Source: Pseudomonas putida W15Oct28 (GTDB lineage Bacteria > Pseudomonadota > Gammaproteobacteria > Pseudomonadales > Pseudomonadaceae). Taken from it: a stretch of 64,000 nucleotides of DNA. The DNA lies in the NCBI RefSeq assembly GCF_000708715.2, contig NZ_JENB01000016.1:62001-126000 (forward strand). Reading direction: 5' to 3'. Below, piece by piece: positions 37,855-48,015 of the stretch. How positions within the stretch are numbered: the stretch's first letter is position 1; every line of letters starts with the position of its first letter. Under the pieces are notes generated by a model. That model searched no databases and had not been told where the DNA came from. It was given only the letters and a program-made list of their open reading frames with translations. The position numbers and the translations under genes were made by a program.

Positions 37855-38811
37855 TCAGGGCTTGGTGATGAGTTGGACCGGGGTCTGGATGACGTTGTCG
37901 GCATCCACATCAGGCTTCTCGCCCTTGACCATTTTCAGTGCGGCCTGGATGCCGTACACCGCCTGCTGGCTGGCGGCCTGGTCGAGGGTGGCAAGCACGC
38001 GACCATCGGCAAGCATCGGCTTGATGGCGTTGATGTTGTCATAACCCACCACTTGCACCTGGCCGGTCTTGCCGGCGGCGCGCACGGCCGACACGGCGCC
38101 CAGCGCCATGCTGTCGTTGCCGGCCAGCAAGGCTTTCAGGTCAGGGTATTCGTTGAGCATGGCGGCGGCGACGGCGTTGCCTTTGTCGATTTCCCAGTTG
38201 CCGCTTTGTACCGAGACGATTTTCATCTGCGCGGCGTCCATGGCGTCCTTGAAGCCGGCGGTGCGCTGCTGGGCGTTGGTGGTGGTCGGCACCCCTTCGA
38301 TGATGCCCACCTGGTCGCCAGCCTTGAGCTTCTCGTTGGCCAGGTAGTCGCCAACCAGGCGCGCGCCTTTGCGGTTGTCGGGGCCGACGAAGGGCACGCT
38401 GATGCCTTTGCTCTTGAGCAGGTCCGGGTCCAGGCGGTTGTCGATATTGATCACCACCACGCCCTGGTCCATGGCCTTCTTCACCACCGATACCAGCGCC
38501 TTGGAATCAGCCGGGGCAATCACCAACGCCTTGGCGCCGGAATTGACCATCTGCTCGACGATGCGGATCTGTTCGCCGGTGTCGGTTTCGTTCTTGATGC
38601 CGTTGGCAACCAGATCGAATTCGTCGGCGTGGGTTTTCTGGTAGTCCTTGGCGCCGTCTTCCATGGTGCGGAAGAATTCGTTGGCCAGTGACTTCATCAC
38701 CAGGGCGACCTTGGGCTTGTCTTCGGCATGGGCGGCAGACAATGGCAGGGCGAGGGAAAGGGAGGAAACGACAGCGAGGGCCAGCAGACGACCGGGGAAC
38801 GGCAGTTTCAT
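37855..38811 (-). CDS. rbsB: Ribose periplasmic-binding protein
   Basis: A 318-residue exported binding protein: signal peptide 'LLALAVVSSLSLALPLSAAHA-E', then 'KVALVMKSLANEFFRTMEDGAK', 'LVIAPADSKALV' and 'GNDSMALGAVSAVRAAG'. It delivers ribose to RbsAC. It is the first gene of the operon, with the operator about 37 bp upstream. Confidence 0.95.
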   Translation of the reverse strand: MKLPFPGRLLALAVVSSLSLALPLSAAHAEDKPKVALVMKSLANEFFRTMEDGAKDYQKTHADEFDLVANGIKNETDTGEQIRIVEQMVNSGAKALVIAPADSKALVSVVKKAMDQGVVVINIDNRLDPDLLKSKGISVPFVGPDNRKGARLVGDYLANEKLKAGDQVGIIEGVPTTTNAQQRTAGFKDAMDAAQMKIVSVQSGNWEIDKGNAVAAAMLNEYPDLKALLAGNDSMALGAVSAVRAAGKTGQVQVVGYDNINAIKPMLADGRVLATLDQAASQQAVYGIQAALKMVKGEKPDVDADNVIQTPVQLITKP

Positions 38812-38847
38812 GGACGATGACTCCGAATCTTGTGTTTTTTATCGGAT

Positions 38848-38861
38848 CGCAAACGTTTGCG
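38848..38861. promoter_or_regulatory. Perfect LacI-type operator upstream of rbsB (RbsR site)
   Basis: CGCAAACGTTTGCG is a perfect 14-bp palindrome with the central CG typical of LacI/PurR/RbsR operators, 37 bp before the rbsB start. Binding by RbsR is inferred from family and position. Confidence 0.85.
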
Positions 38862-39009
38862 TTGACTAACTATGGAAACAGGACCGGGGTTTGTCAAATC
38901 CGTTTGATTTCGGAGGCCAAAGCGCTGCTGTGCCGATTATCCAGATTTTTCCGGAAAACCGAACACCTTTTCCTATGCTTGTTCGGAATTGCGAATGGAT
39001 TGATGCCCC

Positions 39010-40301
<1,292 letters not shown>

Positions 40302-40320
40302 TCGTTTACCCTCAAGGCCG

Positions 40321-40485
40321 GTTCGCCGGCACTGGGGGCCTCGCTCCGCCCCACCGGCGAACGCGCCCCCTGTAGGAGCGGCCTTGTGTCGCGATGGGCT
40401 GCGCAGCGGCCCCGGCGATTTCTGCGGCGAAGCTCAAATCTTGGGGCTGCTGCGCAGCCCATCGCGACACAAGGCCGCTCCTACA
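40321..40485. repeat. Hairpin plus REP pair after asparaginase gene
   Basis: First GTTCGCCGG pairs with CCGGCGAAC over 40321-40362. Then the TGTAGGAGCGGCC pair follows (40371-40485) with the inner GGGCTGCGCAGC. The first hairpin may stop transcription of the asparaginase gene although it lacks a T-tract. Confidence 0.8.
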
Positions 40486-40512
40486 AAAGGTTCGCGCAAG
40501 GCCAGGAGAATG

Positions 40513-40941
40513 CTACGGCGCGATGCGCTTCAGGTCATTCAACAACCCTATCAGTTGCTGCAGCTTCTCTTCACCAAACTGCGCCTGAATCTTCTGGTAG
40601 TTGGCCTCCATCCCTTCCTTCATCGAGGCAAAGCACGCCTCCCCGCCTTCGGTCAGGCTGACGAACACCCGCCGCTGGTCCTGCGCGGCCTTCTGCCGCC
40701 GCACCAGTCCGTCGCGTTCCAGGCGCCCCAGTACCCCGGTCATGCTCGGTTTGAGGATGCAGGCCAGCTCCGCCAACTGGTAATTCTCCAGCTCGCCATG
40801 CTGCTTGAGGATGCGGATTACCCGCCATTGCTGCTCGGTCAGGTCGTGCTGGTTCAACAGCGGCCTGAAAAATGCCATCGCGGCTTCTCGGGCCTGCAAC
40901 AGGCTTAGCGTGAGCGAAGGTTGGGTCTTGGTCATGGTCAA
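40513..40941 (-). CDS. hpaR: MarR-family regulator HpaR (first copy)
   Basis: A 142-residue MarR protein of the homoprotocatechuate-operon type: 'LTEQQWRVIRILKQHGELE', recognition-helix region 'LACILKPSMTGVLGRLERDGLV' and wing 'QDQRRVFVSL'. Members repress the hpa catabolic genes and are released by 4-hydroxyphenylacetate-type ligands. A close paralogue lies at 52771 at the other side of the cluster. AATTCACGAATT (40959-40970) upstream might be an autoregulatory site. An ATG at 40935 is an alternative start. Confidence 0.88.
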   Translation of the reverse strand: MTMTKTQPSLTLSLLQAREAAMAFFRPLLNQHDLTEQQWRVIRILKQHGELENYQLAELACILKPSMTGVLGRLERDGLVRRQKAAQDQRRVFVSLTEGGEACFASMKEGMEANYQKIQAQFGEEKLQQLIGLLNDLKRIAP

Positions 40942-40984
40942 ACCTGTGGCTTTTTTTCAATTCACGAATTTAAGGGCATGCGCG

Positions 40985-41005
40985 ATGGAAAGTGCAATCT
41001 GTTCC
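40985..41005 (+). promoter_or_regulatory. Shared 14-bp motif ATGGAAAGTGCAAT (copy 1)
   Basis: ATGGAAAGTGCAAT followed by CTGTTCC lies between hpaA and hpaR. The minus strand at 52038-52056, upstream of the hydroxylase genes, reads ATGGAAAGTGCAATGTTCC. A shared regulator site (HpaA is the natural candidate) is an inference. Confidence 0.35.
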
Positions 41006-41091
41006 ACGGAAAACCCATTCAAGCCCGGCGCGCGGGCTGCGACCATCCGTTGCAAACAACAACAGCAAGCGGGTGAGCCGACGTGGCCATT

Positions 41092-41997
41092 TCACTGCAA
41101 TTCTGCCTGCCGCTGGCGGTACTCCCCGGGCGTGAGCTTGGCGTAGCGGTTGAAGAAGCGGCTGAAATAGGCCGGGTCCTTGAAACCGAGCTGGTAACAG
41201 ATTTCGTTGGCCGTGCTGCCGGAAAACAACAGCAAACGCTTGGCCTCCTGCATCAGCCGTTCCAGCACCAGGCGCTTGGACGGCAAGTCGGCGATGCGCC
41301 GGCACACATCGTTCAGCCGCGCCTCGGTCACGCCGATCTGCTGCGCGTAGCGGGCCAGCGGCCAGTGCTCCAGGTAATGCGCTTCGATCAGGGCATTGAA
41401 GCGGTGGAAGATCTTCAGGTCTTCATGCCGCGCCGGGGTCGATTCCAGCGAGTGGGGGCACAGCCGCAGCAGGCTGATCATGATCAGGCGGGTAAGCGAC
41501 TGCAACGCCGCCTCGCGCCCCGGTTGCTGCGTGGCAAATTCGTCGCTCAACGCTTCCAGCCAGCCTTGCAGGCGCTGCGCCTCGGCCTTGTATTCGGCCG
41601 GCAGGTTGCCCAGCGCCACACAGGCCGGCTGCACCTGCATGCCCGCCGGCAGCAGGCTGGCATCGGCTTCGATCAGTTGCCACACCAGTTGCTGGCGCAC
41701 CGTCAGCACATGCCCGTCGCTGTCAGCTTCGGTGACGAACGCGTGCGCCACCGTGGGCGGCGTGAGGAAAAACATCGGCCCCGCCTCGATGTACTGCTGG
41801 TCATCCAGGTACACCCGCACCGTGCCCGACTTCACGTAATGCACCTGGAAAAACCGGTCATGCCGGTGCACCGGCATGTTGCGCCCGAAAAAGCCTGCCA
41901 GGTTGCCCAGCCGGTCGTAATGCACCTCGCTGTCGCTATAGCGCTGGTCGTAGACCTGGCCGATGTTGATGTTCGGTATCGGATGCCGGTCGCTCAT
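41092..41997 (-). CDS. hpaA: AraC-family activator HpaA
   Basis: A 301-residue AraC/XylS protein: an N-terminal cupin-like sensor ('MPVHRHDRFFQVHYVKSG', 'YIEAGPMFFLTPPTVAHAF') and a C-terminal double HTH ('LARYAQQIGVTEARLNDVCR', 'ANEICYQLGFKDPAYFSRFF', 'LTPGEYRQ'). It matches HpaA, which activates the hydroxylase genes in response to 4-hydroxyphenylacetate. It is divergent from hpaG1 over a 171-bp region holding two TTAA-rich operators. Confidence 0.9.
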   Translation of the reverse strand: MSDRHPIPNINIGQVYDQRYSDSEVHYDRLGNLAGFFGRNMPVHRHDRFFQVHYVKSGTVRVYLDDQQYIEAGPMFFLTPPTVAHAFVTEADSDGHVLTVRQQLVWQLIEADASLLPAGMQVQPACVALGNLPAEYKAEAQRLQGWLEALSDEFATQQPGREAALQSLTRLIMISLLRLCPHSLESTPARHEDLKIFHRFNALIEAHYLEHWPLARYAQQIGVTEARLNDVCRRIADLPSKRLVLERLMQEAKRLLLFSGSTANEICYQLGFKDPAYFSRFFNRYAKLTPGEYRQRQAELQ

Positions 41998-42089
41998 GGC
42001 TGCTTGCTCGCAAATCGCTTAACCCTGTTGACGATGGCCCATGGTGCACTGCCTTGCCGGCAGGCGCCACTGGCCACCCCTTGACCATC

Positions 42090-42123
42090 GTTAACATATT
42101 AACTATAACATTAACACATTAAC
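42090..42123. promoter_or_regulatory. Two MarR-type operators (HpaR sites) upstream of hpaG1
   Basis: GTTAACATATTAAC (42090-42103) and ATTAACACATTAAC (42110-42123) have near-perfect half-sites and centres exactly 20 bp apart, two helical turns. A similar ATTAATACATTAAT occurs before the second hpaR at 53248. They sit 45-80 bp before hpaG1, where a repressor would cover the promoter. Confidence 0.6.
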
Positions 42124-42168
42124 GAAATCCGCAGGACGGCCACCGCCCTGCATTGCCAGGAGAAGAGC

Positions 42169-42828
42169 ATGAGCCATGCCCTGCATGACATTGCCAGCGG
42201 CACCCTGTTCGGCGTCGCGCTGAACTACCAGGGTTTGCTGCAGCAGCACCAAGCGGCGTTCGTCGAAGCACCGTACAAGCAACTGCCGGTCAAGCCGGTG
42301 CTGTTCGTTAAAACCCCGAACACCCGCAACCAGCATGAAGGCCAGGTGGTGTTCCCGGCCGGCGTGCAGCGCGTGCAACCCGGCCCGGCGCTGGGTGTGG
42401 TGATTGGCAAGGACGCCAGCCGCGTCAGCGTGGCCGATGCCCTGGCGCACGTGGCGGGCTACACCATCGTCAACGAAGTGAGCCTGCCCGAAGACAGCTA
42501 CTACCGCCCGGCGGTCAAGGCCAAGTGCCGTGATGGCTTTTGCCCGGTCGGCCCCGAACTGGTGCCCGCCAGCCAGGTGGCAAACCCCGATGCCCTGGGC
42601 CTGCGCCTGTATGTGAATGGCGAACTTCGCCAGCACAACAACACCGCCAACTGCGTGCGCACGGTGGCCCAGCTGATTGCCGAAATCAGCGAGTTCATGA
42701 CCCTGCACGCCGGCGACATCCTGATCACCGGCACCCCCGAGGGCCGCGTCGATGTACAGCCAGGTGACCGCGTCGACATCGAGATCGACGGCCTGGGCAA
42801 GCTGACCAACCACATCGTCGCCGAGTGA
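42169..42828 (+). CDS. hpaG1: HpaG N-terminal-type subunit (homoprotocatechuate isomerase/decarboxylase)
   Basis: A 219-residue FAH-fold protein that corresponds to the first half of the E. coli bifunctional HpaG/HpcE, which isomerises and decarboxylates 5-carboxymethyl-2-oxo-hex-3-ene-dioate. The shared fold shows in 'GVALNYQG' and 'GDILITGTPEGRVDVQPGD'. The acidic pair that binds metal in the other half (Glu-x-Glu before 'VIGK') is replaced by Ala-Leu-Gly, so this subunit probably has no metal. It has an AGGAGAAG site before the ATG and is the first gene of the long catabolic operon. Confidence 0.9.
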   Translation: MSHALHDIASGTLFGVALNYQGLLQQHQAAFVEAPYKQLPVKPVLFVKTPNTRNQHEGQVVFPAGVQRVQPGPALGVVIGKDASRVSVADALAHVAGYTIVNEVSLPEDSYYRPAVKAKCRDGFCPVGPELVPASQVANPDALGLRLYVNGELRQHNNTANCVRTVAQLIAEISEFMTLHAGDILITGTPEGRVDVQPGDRVDIEIDGLGKLTNHIVAE

Positions 42829-42838
42829 GGAATTACCT

Positions 42839-43603
42839 GTGAAACACGCCCGTATCCAGTTCGACGGCCAAGCCCACGATGTCACGGTCGAAGACGATCA
42901 CCTGCGCCTGGCCGACGGCCGCCTGGTCCATCAGGACCAGGTCACCTGGCTGCCACCGGCCACCGGCAGCATGTTCGCCCTGGGCCTGAACTACGCCGAC
43001 CACGCCAGGGAGCTGGCCTTCGCGCCGCCCACCGAACCGTTGGCCTTCATCAAGTCGCCGGGCACCTACACCGGCCACAACCAGGTCACCTGGCGCCCGG
43101 ACAACGTCGAATACATGCACTACGAGTGCGAGCTGGTCGCGGTCATTGGCAAGCCGGCAAAAAACGTCAAGCGTGAAAACGCCCTGGAGTATGTAGCCGG
43201 CTACACCGTGTGCAACGACTACGCCATCCGCGACTACCTGGAAAACTACTACCGCCCCAACCTGCGGGTGAAAAACCGTGACGCCACCACCCCGGTCGGC
43301 CCATGGATTGTCGATGCCGCCGATGTGCCAGACGTCAGCAACCTGAAGCTGCGCACCTGGATCAACGGTGAGCTGAAGCAGGAAGGCACCACGGCGGACA
43401 TGATCTTCGACATCCCGCACCTCATCGAATACTTCTCCAGCTTCATGACCCTGCAACCGGGCGACATGATCGCCACCGGCACCCCAGAAGGCCTGGCCGA
43501 TGTAGTGCCGGGTGATGAAGTGGTGGTGGAAGTGGAAGGCGTCGGTCGCCTGGTCAACCGTATCGTCAGCGAAGCTGACTTCTTCAAGAACAACAAGGCA
43601 TGA
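42839..43603 (+). CDS. hpaG2: HpaG C-terminal-type subunit (isomerase/decarboxylase)
   Basis: A 254-residue FAH-fold protein with a GTG start after GAGGAA. It has the metal site: Glu96 and Glu98 in 'YECELVAVIGK', Asp in 'VCNDYAIRD', and the C-terminal 'GDMIATGTPEGLADVVPGD'. It corresponds to the second half of E. coli HpaG and carries the lower-pathway decarboxylase/isomerase activity with G1. The split into two genes is usual in Pseudomonas. Its stop overlaps the hpaE start (ATGA). Confidence 0.92.
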   Translation: MKHARIQFDGQAHDVTVEDDHLRLADGRLVHQDQVTWLPPATGSMFALGLNYADHARELAFAPPTEPLAFIKSPGTYTGHNQVTWRPDNVEYMHYECELVAVIGKPAKNVKRENALEYVAGYTVCNDYAIRDYLENYYRPNLRVKNRDATTPVGPWIVDAADVPDVSNLKLRTWINGELKQEGTTADMIFDIPHLIEYFSSFMTLQPGDMIATGTPEGLADVVPGDEVVVEVEGVGRLVNRIVSEADFFKNNKA

Positions 43604-45069
43604 GCAGCATGATCAAGCACTGGATCAACGGCCGTGAGGTCGAGAGCAAAGACACCTTCGTCAACTACAACCCGGCCACCGGCGATGCCATCTGTGAAGT
43701 CGCCAGCGGCGGCGCCGAAGAAGTGGCCCAGGCCGTGGCTGCGGCCAAGGAAGCCTTCCCCAAGTGGGCCAACACCCCGGCCAAGGAACGTGCCCGGCTG
43801 ATGCGCAAGCTGGGTGAGCTGATCGAGCAGAACGTGCCGAAACTGGCCGAGCTGGAAACCCTCGACACCGGCCTACCGATCCACCAGACAAAGAACGTGC
43901 TGATCCCGCGTGCCTCGCACAACTTCGACTTCTTTGCCGAAGTGTGCACGCGCATGGACGGCCACACCTACCCGGTCGACGACCAGATGCTCAACTACAC
44001 CCTGTACCAGCCGGTGGGTGTGTGCGGCCTGGTAAGCCCGTGGAACGTGCCGTTCATGACGGCTACCTGGAAGACTGCGCCGTGCCTGGCGCTGGGCAAC
44101 ACCGCCGTGCTGAAGATGAGCGAGCTGTCGCCGCTGACCGCCAACGAACTGGGCCGCTTGGCTGTAGAAGCCGGCATCCCCAACGGCGTGCTGAACGTGA
44201 TCCAGGGTTACGGCGCCACCGCCGGCGATGCACTGGTACGCCACCCGGATGTGCGCGCCATTTCCTTCACCGGTGGCACTGCCACCGGCAAGAAGATCAT
44301 GCAGACCGCAGGCCTTAAAAAGTACTCGATGGAACTGGGCGGCAAGTCGCCGGTGCTGATCTTCGAAGACGCTGACCTTGAGCGTGCACTGGACGCCGCG
44401 CTGTTCACCATCTTCTCGCTGAACGGCGAACGCTGCACCGCCGGCAGCCGCATCTTCATCCAGGAAAGCGTGTATCCGCAGTTCGTTGCCGAGTTCGCGG
44501 CCCGCGCCAAGCGCCTGATCGTCGGTGACCCGACCGACCCGAAAACCCAGGTCGGCTCGATGATCACCCAGCAGCACTACGACAAGGTCACCGGCTACAT
44601 CCGCATCGGCATCGAAGAAGGCGCACGCCTGGTCGCCGGTGGCCTGGAGCGCCCGGCCAACCTGCCGGCGCACCTGGCCAAAGGGCAGTTCATTCAGCCC
44701 ACCGTGTTCGCCGACGTGAACAACAAGATGCGCATTGCCCAGGAAGAAATCTTCGGCCCGGTGGTGTGCCTGATCCCGTTCAAGGACGAAGCCGAGGCGC
44801 TGCAACTGGCCAACGACACCGAGTACGGCCTGGCCTCGTACATCTGGACCCAGGACATCGGCAAAGCCCATCGCCTGGCCCGTGGCATCGAGGCCGGCAT
44901 GGTGTTCATCAACAGCCAGAACGTACGCGACCTGCGCCAGCCGTTTGGTGGTGTGAAAGGTTCCGGTACCGGGCGTGAAGGTGGGCAGTACAGCTTCGAG
45001 GTCTTTGCAGAGATCAAGAACGTGTGTATTTCCATGGGTAGCCACCACATTCCTCGCTGGGGCGTATAA
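43600..45069 (+). CDS. hpaE: 5-carboxymethyl-2-hydroxymuconate semialdehyde dehydrogenase
   Basis: A 489-residue aldehyde dehydrogenase with Glu245 ('MELGGKSP') and catalytic Cys279 ('NGERCTAGS'), the normal 34-residue spacing, and 'PWNVPFMTATWK' for NAD binding. It oxidises the ring-cleavage product of homoprotocatechuate to the dicarboxylic acid. The ATG at 43600 is coupled to hpaG2; an ATG at 43609 giving 'MIKHWINGRE' is equally plausible. Confidence 0.94.
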   Translation: MSSMIKHWINGREVESKDTFVNYNPATGDAICEVASGGAEEVAQAVAAAKEAFPKWANTPAKERARLMRKLGELIEQNVPKLAELETLDTGLPIHQTKNVLIPRASHNFDFFAEVCTRMDGHTYPVDDQMLNYTLYQPVGVCGLVSPWNVPFMTATWKTAPCLALGNTAVLKMSELSPLTANELGRLAVEAGIPNGVLNVIQGYGATAGDALVRHPDVRAISFTGGTATGKKIMQTAGLKKYSMELGGKSPVLIFEDADLERALDAALFTIFSLNGERCTAGSRIFIQESVYPQFVAEFAARAKRLIVGDPTDPKTQVGSMITQQHYDKVTGYIRIGIEEGARLVAGGLERPANLPAHLAKGQFIQPTVFADVNNKMRIAQEEIFGPVVCLIPFKDEAEALQLANDTEYGLASYIWTQDIGKAHRLARGIEAGMVFINSQNVRDLRQPFGGVKGSGTGREGGQYSFEVFAEIKNVCISMGSHHIPRWGV

Positions 45070-45095
45070 CGCTGGCTCGATCGGGTAAGTAACCC

Positions 45096-45180
45096 TGTGG
45101 GAGCGGGCGCGCCCGCGAAAAAACCGACGCGGTGGATGGCACCGGCTACGCCGGTGTTCGCGGGCATGCCCGCTCCCACA
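45096..45180. repeat. REP pair, TGTGGGAGCGGGC family
   Basis: TGTGGGAGCGGGCGCGCCCGCGAA and its inverted mate flank an ACCGGC/GCCGGT hairpin. It lies inside the operon between hpaE and hpaD. Confidence 0.85.
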
Positions 45181-45244
45181 AGGGCGTCGCGTCGGCCGAC
45201 CGTTGCTCCCACACCACAACAACATCCTCAAACCGGAGCTTTCC

Positions 45245-46168
45245 ATGGGCAAACTCGCTCTCACTGCCAAGATTACCCATGTACCGTCCATGTACATGTC
45301 CGAACTGCCAGGCCCGCGCCAGGGCTTTCGCCAGGCGGCCATCGACGGGCATCACGAAATCAGCCGCCGTTGCCGTGAGCTGGGCGTGGACACCATTGTC
45401 GTGTTCGACACCCACTGGCTGGTCAACGCCAACTACCACGTGCTGTGCGGGCCGCATTTCGAGGGTGTGTACACCAGCAACGAACTGCCGCACTTCATCA
45501 GCAACATGCCCTACGCCTTCCCCGGCAACCCCGAGCTGGGCAAGCTGCTGGCCGAAGAATGCAACCGCTTCAACGTCGAAACCATGGCCCACCACGCCAC
45601 CACCCTCGCCCCGGAATACGGCACCCTGGTGCCCATGCGCTACATGAACCAGGACCAGCACTTCAAGGTGGTCTCGGTCTCGGCACTGTGCACCTCGCAC
45701 TACCTGGCCGACAGCGCCCGCCTGGGCTGGGCCATGCGCAAGGCCGTGGAAGAGCATTACGACGGCACCGTGGCGTTCCTGGCCAGCGGCTCGCTGTCGC
45801 ACCGCTTCGCGCAGAACGGCCAGGCACCGGACTTTGCCACCAAGGTGTGGAGCCCGTTCCTCGAAACCCTCGACCACCGTGTGGTGCAAATGTGGCAAGA
45901 CGGTGAGTGGGAAGCCTTCTGCGGGATGCTGCCGGAGTACGCCGCCAAGGGCCACGGCGAGGGTTTCATGCACGACACGGCGATGCTGCTGGGTGCGCTG
46001 GGCTGGTCCGATTACGACGGCAAAGCCGAAGTGGTCACGCCCTACTTCGGCTCTTCCGGCACCGGCCAGATCAACGCGATTTTCCCGGTCACCCCGCAGG
46101 ACGGCGGCGCCATCCCTGCTGCCCAGGCCGCCAACCCGGCCGCCGTGGTGTCCACCAGCCGCCTGTAA
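45245..46168 (+). CDS. hpaD: 3,4-dihydroxyphenylacetate 2,3-dioxygenase
   Basis: A 307-residue class III extradiol dioxygenase (LigB fold) of the E. coli HpaD type: 'AKITHVPSMYMSELPGPRQG', 'VVFDTHWLVNANYHV' with iron-ligand His, and 'ASGSLSHRFAQNG'. It cleaves the ring of homoprotocatechuate at the 2,3 position using Fe(II). The ATG has CCGGAG upstream. It follows a REP inside the operon. Confidence 0.95.
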   Translation: MGKLALTAKITHVPSMYMSELPGPRQGFRQAAIDGHHEISRRCRELGVDTIVVFDTHWLVNANYHVLCGPHFEGVYTSNELPHFISNMPYAFPGNPELGKLLAEECNRFNVETMAHHATTLAPEYGTLVPMRYMNQDQHFKVVSVSALCTSHYLADSARLGWAMRKAVEEHYDGTVAFLASGSLSHRFAQNGQAPDFATKVWSPFLETLDHRVVQMWQDGEWEAFCGMLPEYAAKGHGEGFMHDTAMLLGALGWSDYDGKAEVVTPYFGSSGTGQINAIFPVTPQDGGAIPAAQAANPAAVVSTSRL

Positions 46169-46231
46169 CCCACCCGTTCGCGCCTGGTCGCCCTGGCGGG
46201 TGGCCAGCCGCGCCTCACCGAGGAGGCACCC

Positions 46232-46636
46232 ATGCCACACCTGGTTCTGCTCTACACCCCCGACCTTGAAACCGACGCCGACATCCCCGGCCTGTGCCGC
46301 GCCCTGGCCGACACCATGCTTGAACAACGCGATGCCGAAGGCAAAGCCGTGTTCCCCACTGGCGGTACCCGCGTGCTGGCCTACCCCGCCGCCCATTGCG
46401 CGGTGGCCGACGGCAAAAGCGAGTACGGCTTTCTGTACGCCAACCTGCGCATGGCTACCGGGCGCAGCGCCGAGGTGCACAAAGCAGTGGGCGACAGCTT
46501 GCTGGCGGTGTTGAAAGCCCGCCTGGACCCCCTGCTGCAACAGCGCCCGGTCGGCATCACCGTGCAGATCGACCACAGCACCGCACAGGTTTACGACGCC
46601 AAGCACAGCACCTTGCACCCACTGTTCAACCGCTAG
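46232..46636 (+). CDS. hpaF: 5-carboxymethyl-2-hydroxymuconate delta-isomerase
   Basis: A 134-residue tautomerase-superfamily enzyme with the N-terminal catalytic Pro ('MPHLVLLYTPDLE') exposed after Met removal. It isomerises 5-carboxymethyl-2-hydroxymuconate to the keto form used by HpaG. GAGGAGG precedes the ATG; it lies 63 bp after hpaD. Confidence 0.93.
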   Translation: MPHLVLLYTPDLETDADIPGLCRALADTMLEQRDAEGKAVFPTGGTRVLAYPAAHCAVADGKSEYGFLYANLRMATGRSAEVHKAVGDSLLAVLKARLDPLLQQRPVGITVQIDHSTAQVYDAKHSTLHPLFNR

Positions 46637-46690
46637 CGCGCCAGCGCAAACCACGCCCTCCCCGACTCATTACAGAACAAGTACAAAAAC

Positions 46691-47998
46691 ATGAGCACAC
46701 TCGAACACGCCTCGCCGCGCGAGGCACACGCTGAACGGGCCGACAGTACCCATCGGGCAGTCACCTGGCGGCTGATGCCGCTGCTGCTGGTGTGCTACCT
46801 GTTCGCCCACCTGGACCGCATCAACATCGGCTTCGCCAAGATGCAGATGAGCCAGGACCTGCACTTGTCCGACACGGTCTATGGCCTGGGTGCCGGGCTG
46901 TTCTTCATTGCCTATGCGCTGTTCGGCGTCCCCAGCAACCTGATGCTCGACCGCGTTGGCCCACGCCGCTGGATCGCCTGCCTGATGGTGGTGTGGGGGC
47001 TGTTGTCGACCAGCATGCTGCTGATCGAAAGCAGCAGCGCATTCTACCTGTTGCGCTTTGCCCTGGGCGCGGCCGAGGCCGGGTTCTTCCCGGGCATTCT
47101 GGTTTACCTCAACCGCTGGTACCCGGCCGGGCGCCGTGCCCAGGTCACCGCGCTGTTCGCCATTGCCGTGCCATTGGCCGGGGTGGTCGGCGGGCCGGTG
47201 TCCGGGGCCATCCTGGCCTTTATGCACGACACGGGCGGGCTGCGTGGCTGGCAGTGGATGTTCCTGCTCGAAGGCGCGCCGGTGGTGTTGCTGGGCCTGG
47301 TGGTACTGGCCGTTCTGCCGGAACACTTCGAGCGGGTGAGCTGGCTGAATGAGCAGCAGAAAGCCACGCTGCGCGCGCAATTCGGTGAGGAAGAACAGCG
47401 CAAGTCGGTGACCTCGTTCAGTGCCATTTTCGCCAGCCGGGCGCTGTGGCTGCTAGTAGCGGTGTATTGCGCAGTGATGCTGGCGGTGAACACCCTGGCG
47501 TTCTGGATGCCCAGCCTGATTCACAGCGCTGGGGTGGCCAGCGACGCCAGTGTCGGCCTGCTCAGCGCTGTGCCTTACGTGGCCGGCTGCGTGTTCATGC
47601 TGGCTTGCGGGCGCTCCAGCGACCGCCAGCGCGAACGCCGCTGGCACCTGTGCGTACCGCTGCTGATGGCTGCCGTCGGCATCGCCGTTGCGGCCATTGC
47701 ACCCGAGCAGGCGCTGCCGGTAATGGCCGGCCTGGTGCTGGCCGGCATGGGCGCCAGCGCTGCGCTGCCGATGTTCTGGCAACTGCCGCCGGCGTTCCTC
47801 AACGCCCGTACCCAGGCCGCCGGCATTGCCCTGATCAGCTCGCTGGGCAGCATCGCCTCGTTCTTCACGCCCTACTTCATCGGCTGGGTACGCGACACCA
47901 CCCACAGCGCCAGCCTGGCCCTGTACGTACTCGCCGTCTTCATCGCCCTGGGCGGCCTGCTGGTGCTGCGCACCCAGGCTGCCATCGTCAACCCTTGA
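46691..47998 (+). CDS. hpaX: 4-hydroxyphenylacetate permease (MFS)
   Basis: A 435-residue major-facilitator protein of the anion:cation symporter family with about 12 membrane helices and '[14 protein letters not shown]' near the first loop. By position in the hpa operon it imports 4-hydroxyphenylacetate. The start at 46691 is 54 bp after hpaF. Confidence 0.9.
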   Translation: MSTLEHASPREAHAERADSTHRAVTWRLMPLLLVCYLFAHLDRINIGFAKMQMSQDLHLSDTVYGLGAGLFFIAYALFGVPSNLMLDRVGPRRWIACLMVVWGLLSTSMLLIESSSAFYLLRFALGAAEAGFFPGILVYLNRWYPAGRRAQVTALFAIAVPLAGVVGGPVSGAILAFMHDTGGLRGWQWMFLLEGAPVVLLGLVVLAVLPEHFERVSWLNEQQKATLRAQFGEEEQRKSVTSFSAIFASRALWLLVAVYCAVMLAVNTLAFWMPSLIHSAGVASDASVGLLSAVPYVAGCVFMLACGRSSDRQRERRWHLCVPLLMAAVGIAVAAIAPEQALPVMAGLVLAGMGASAALPMFWQLPPAFLNARTQAAGIALISSLGSIASFFTPYFIGWVRDTTHSASLALYVLAVFIALGGLLVLRTQAAIVNP

Positions 47999-48015
47999 AT
48001 CTAGAGACCGCCCCC

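Noticed and set aside
37087-38691. A 534-codon open frame opposite rbsA and rbsB
   Set aside because: Shadow of the ribose transporter genes; His/Gly/Val-rich and without a domain.
43873-46654. Long minus-strand frames opposite hpaE and hpaD
   Set aside because: Shadows of catabolic genes whose motifs are unambiguous on the plus strand.
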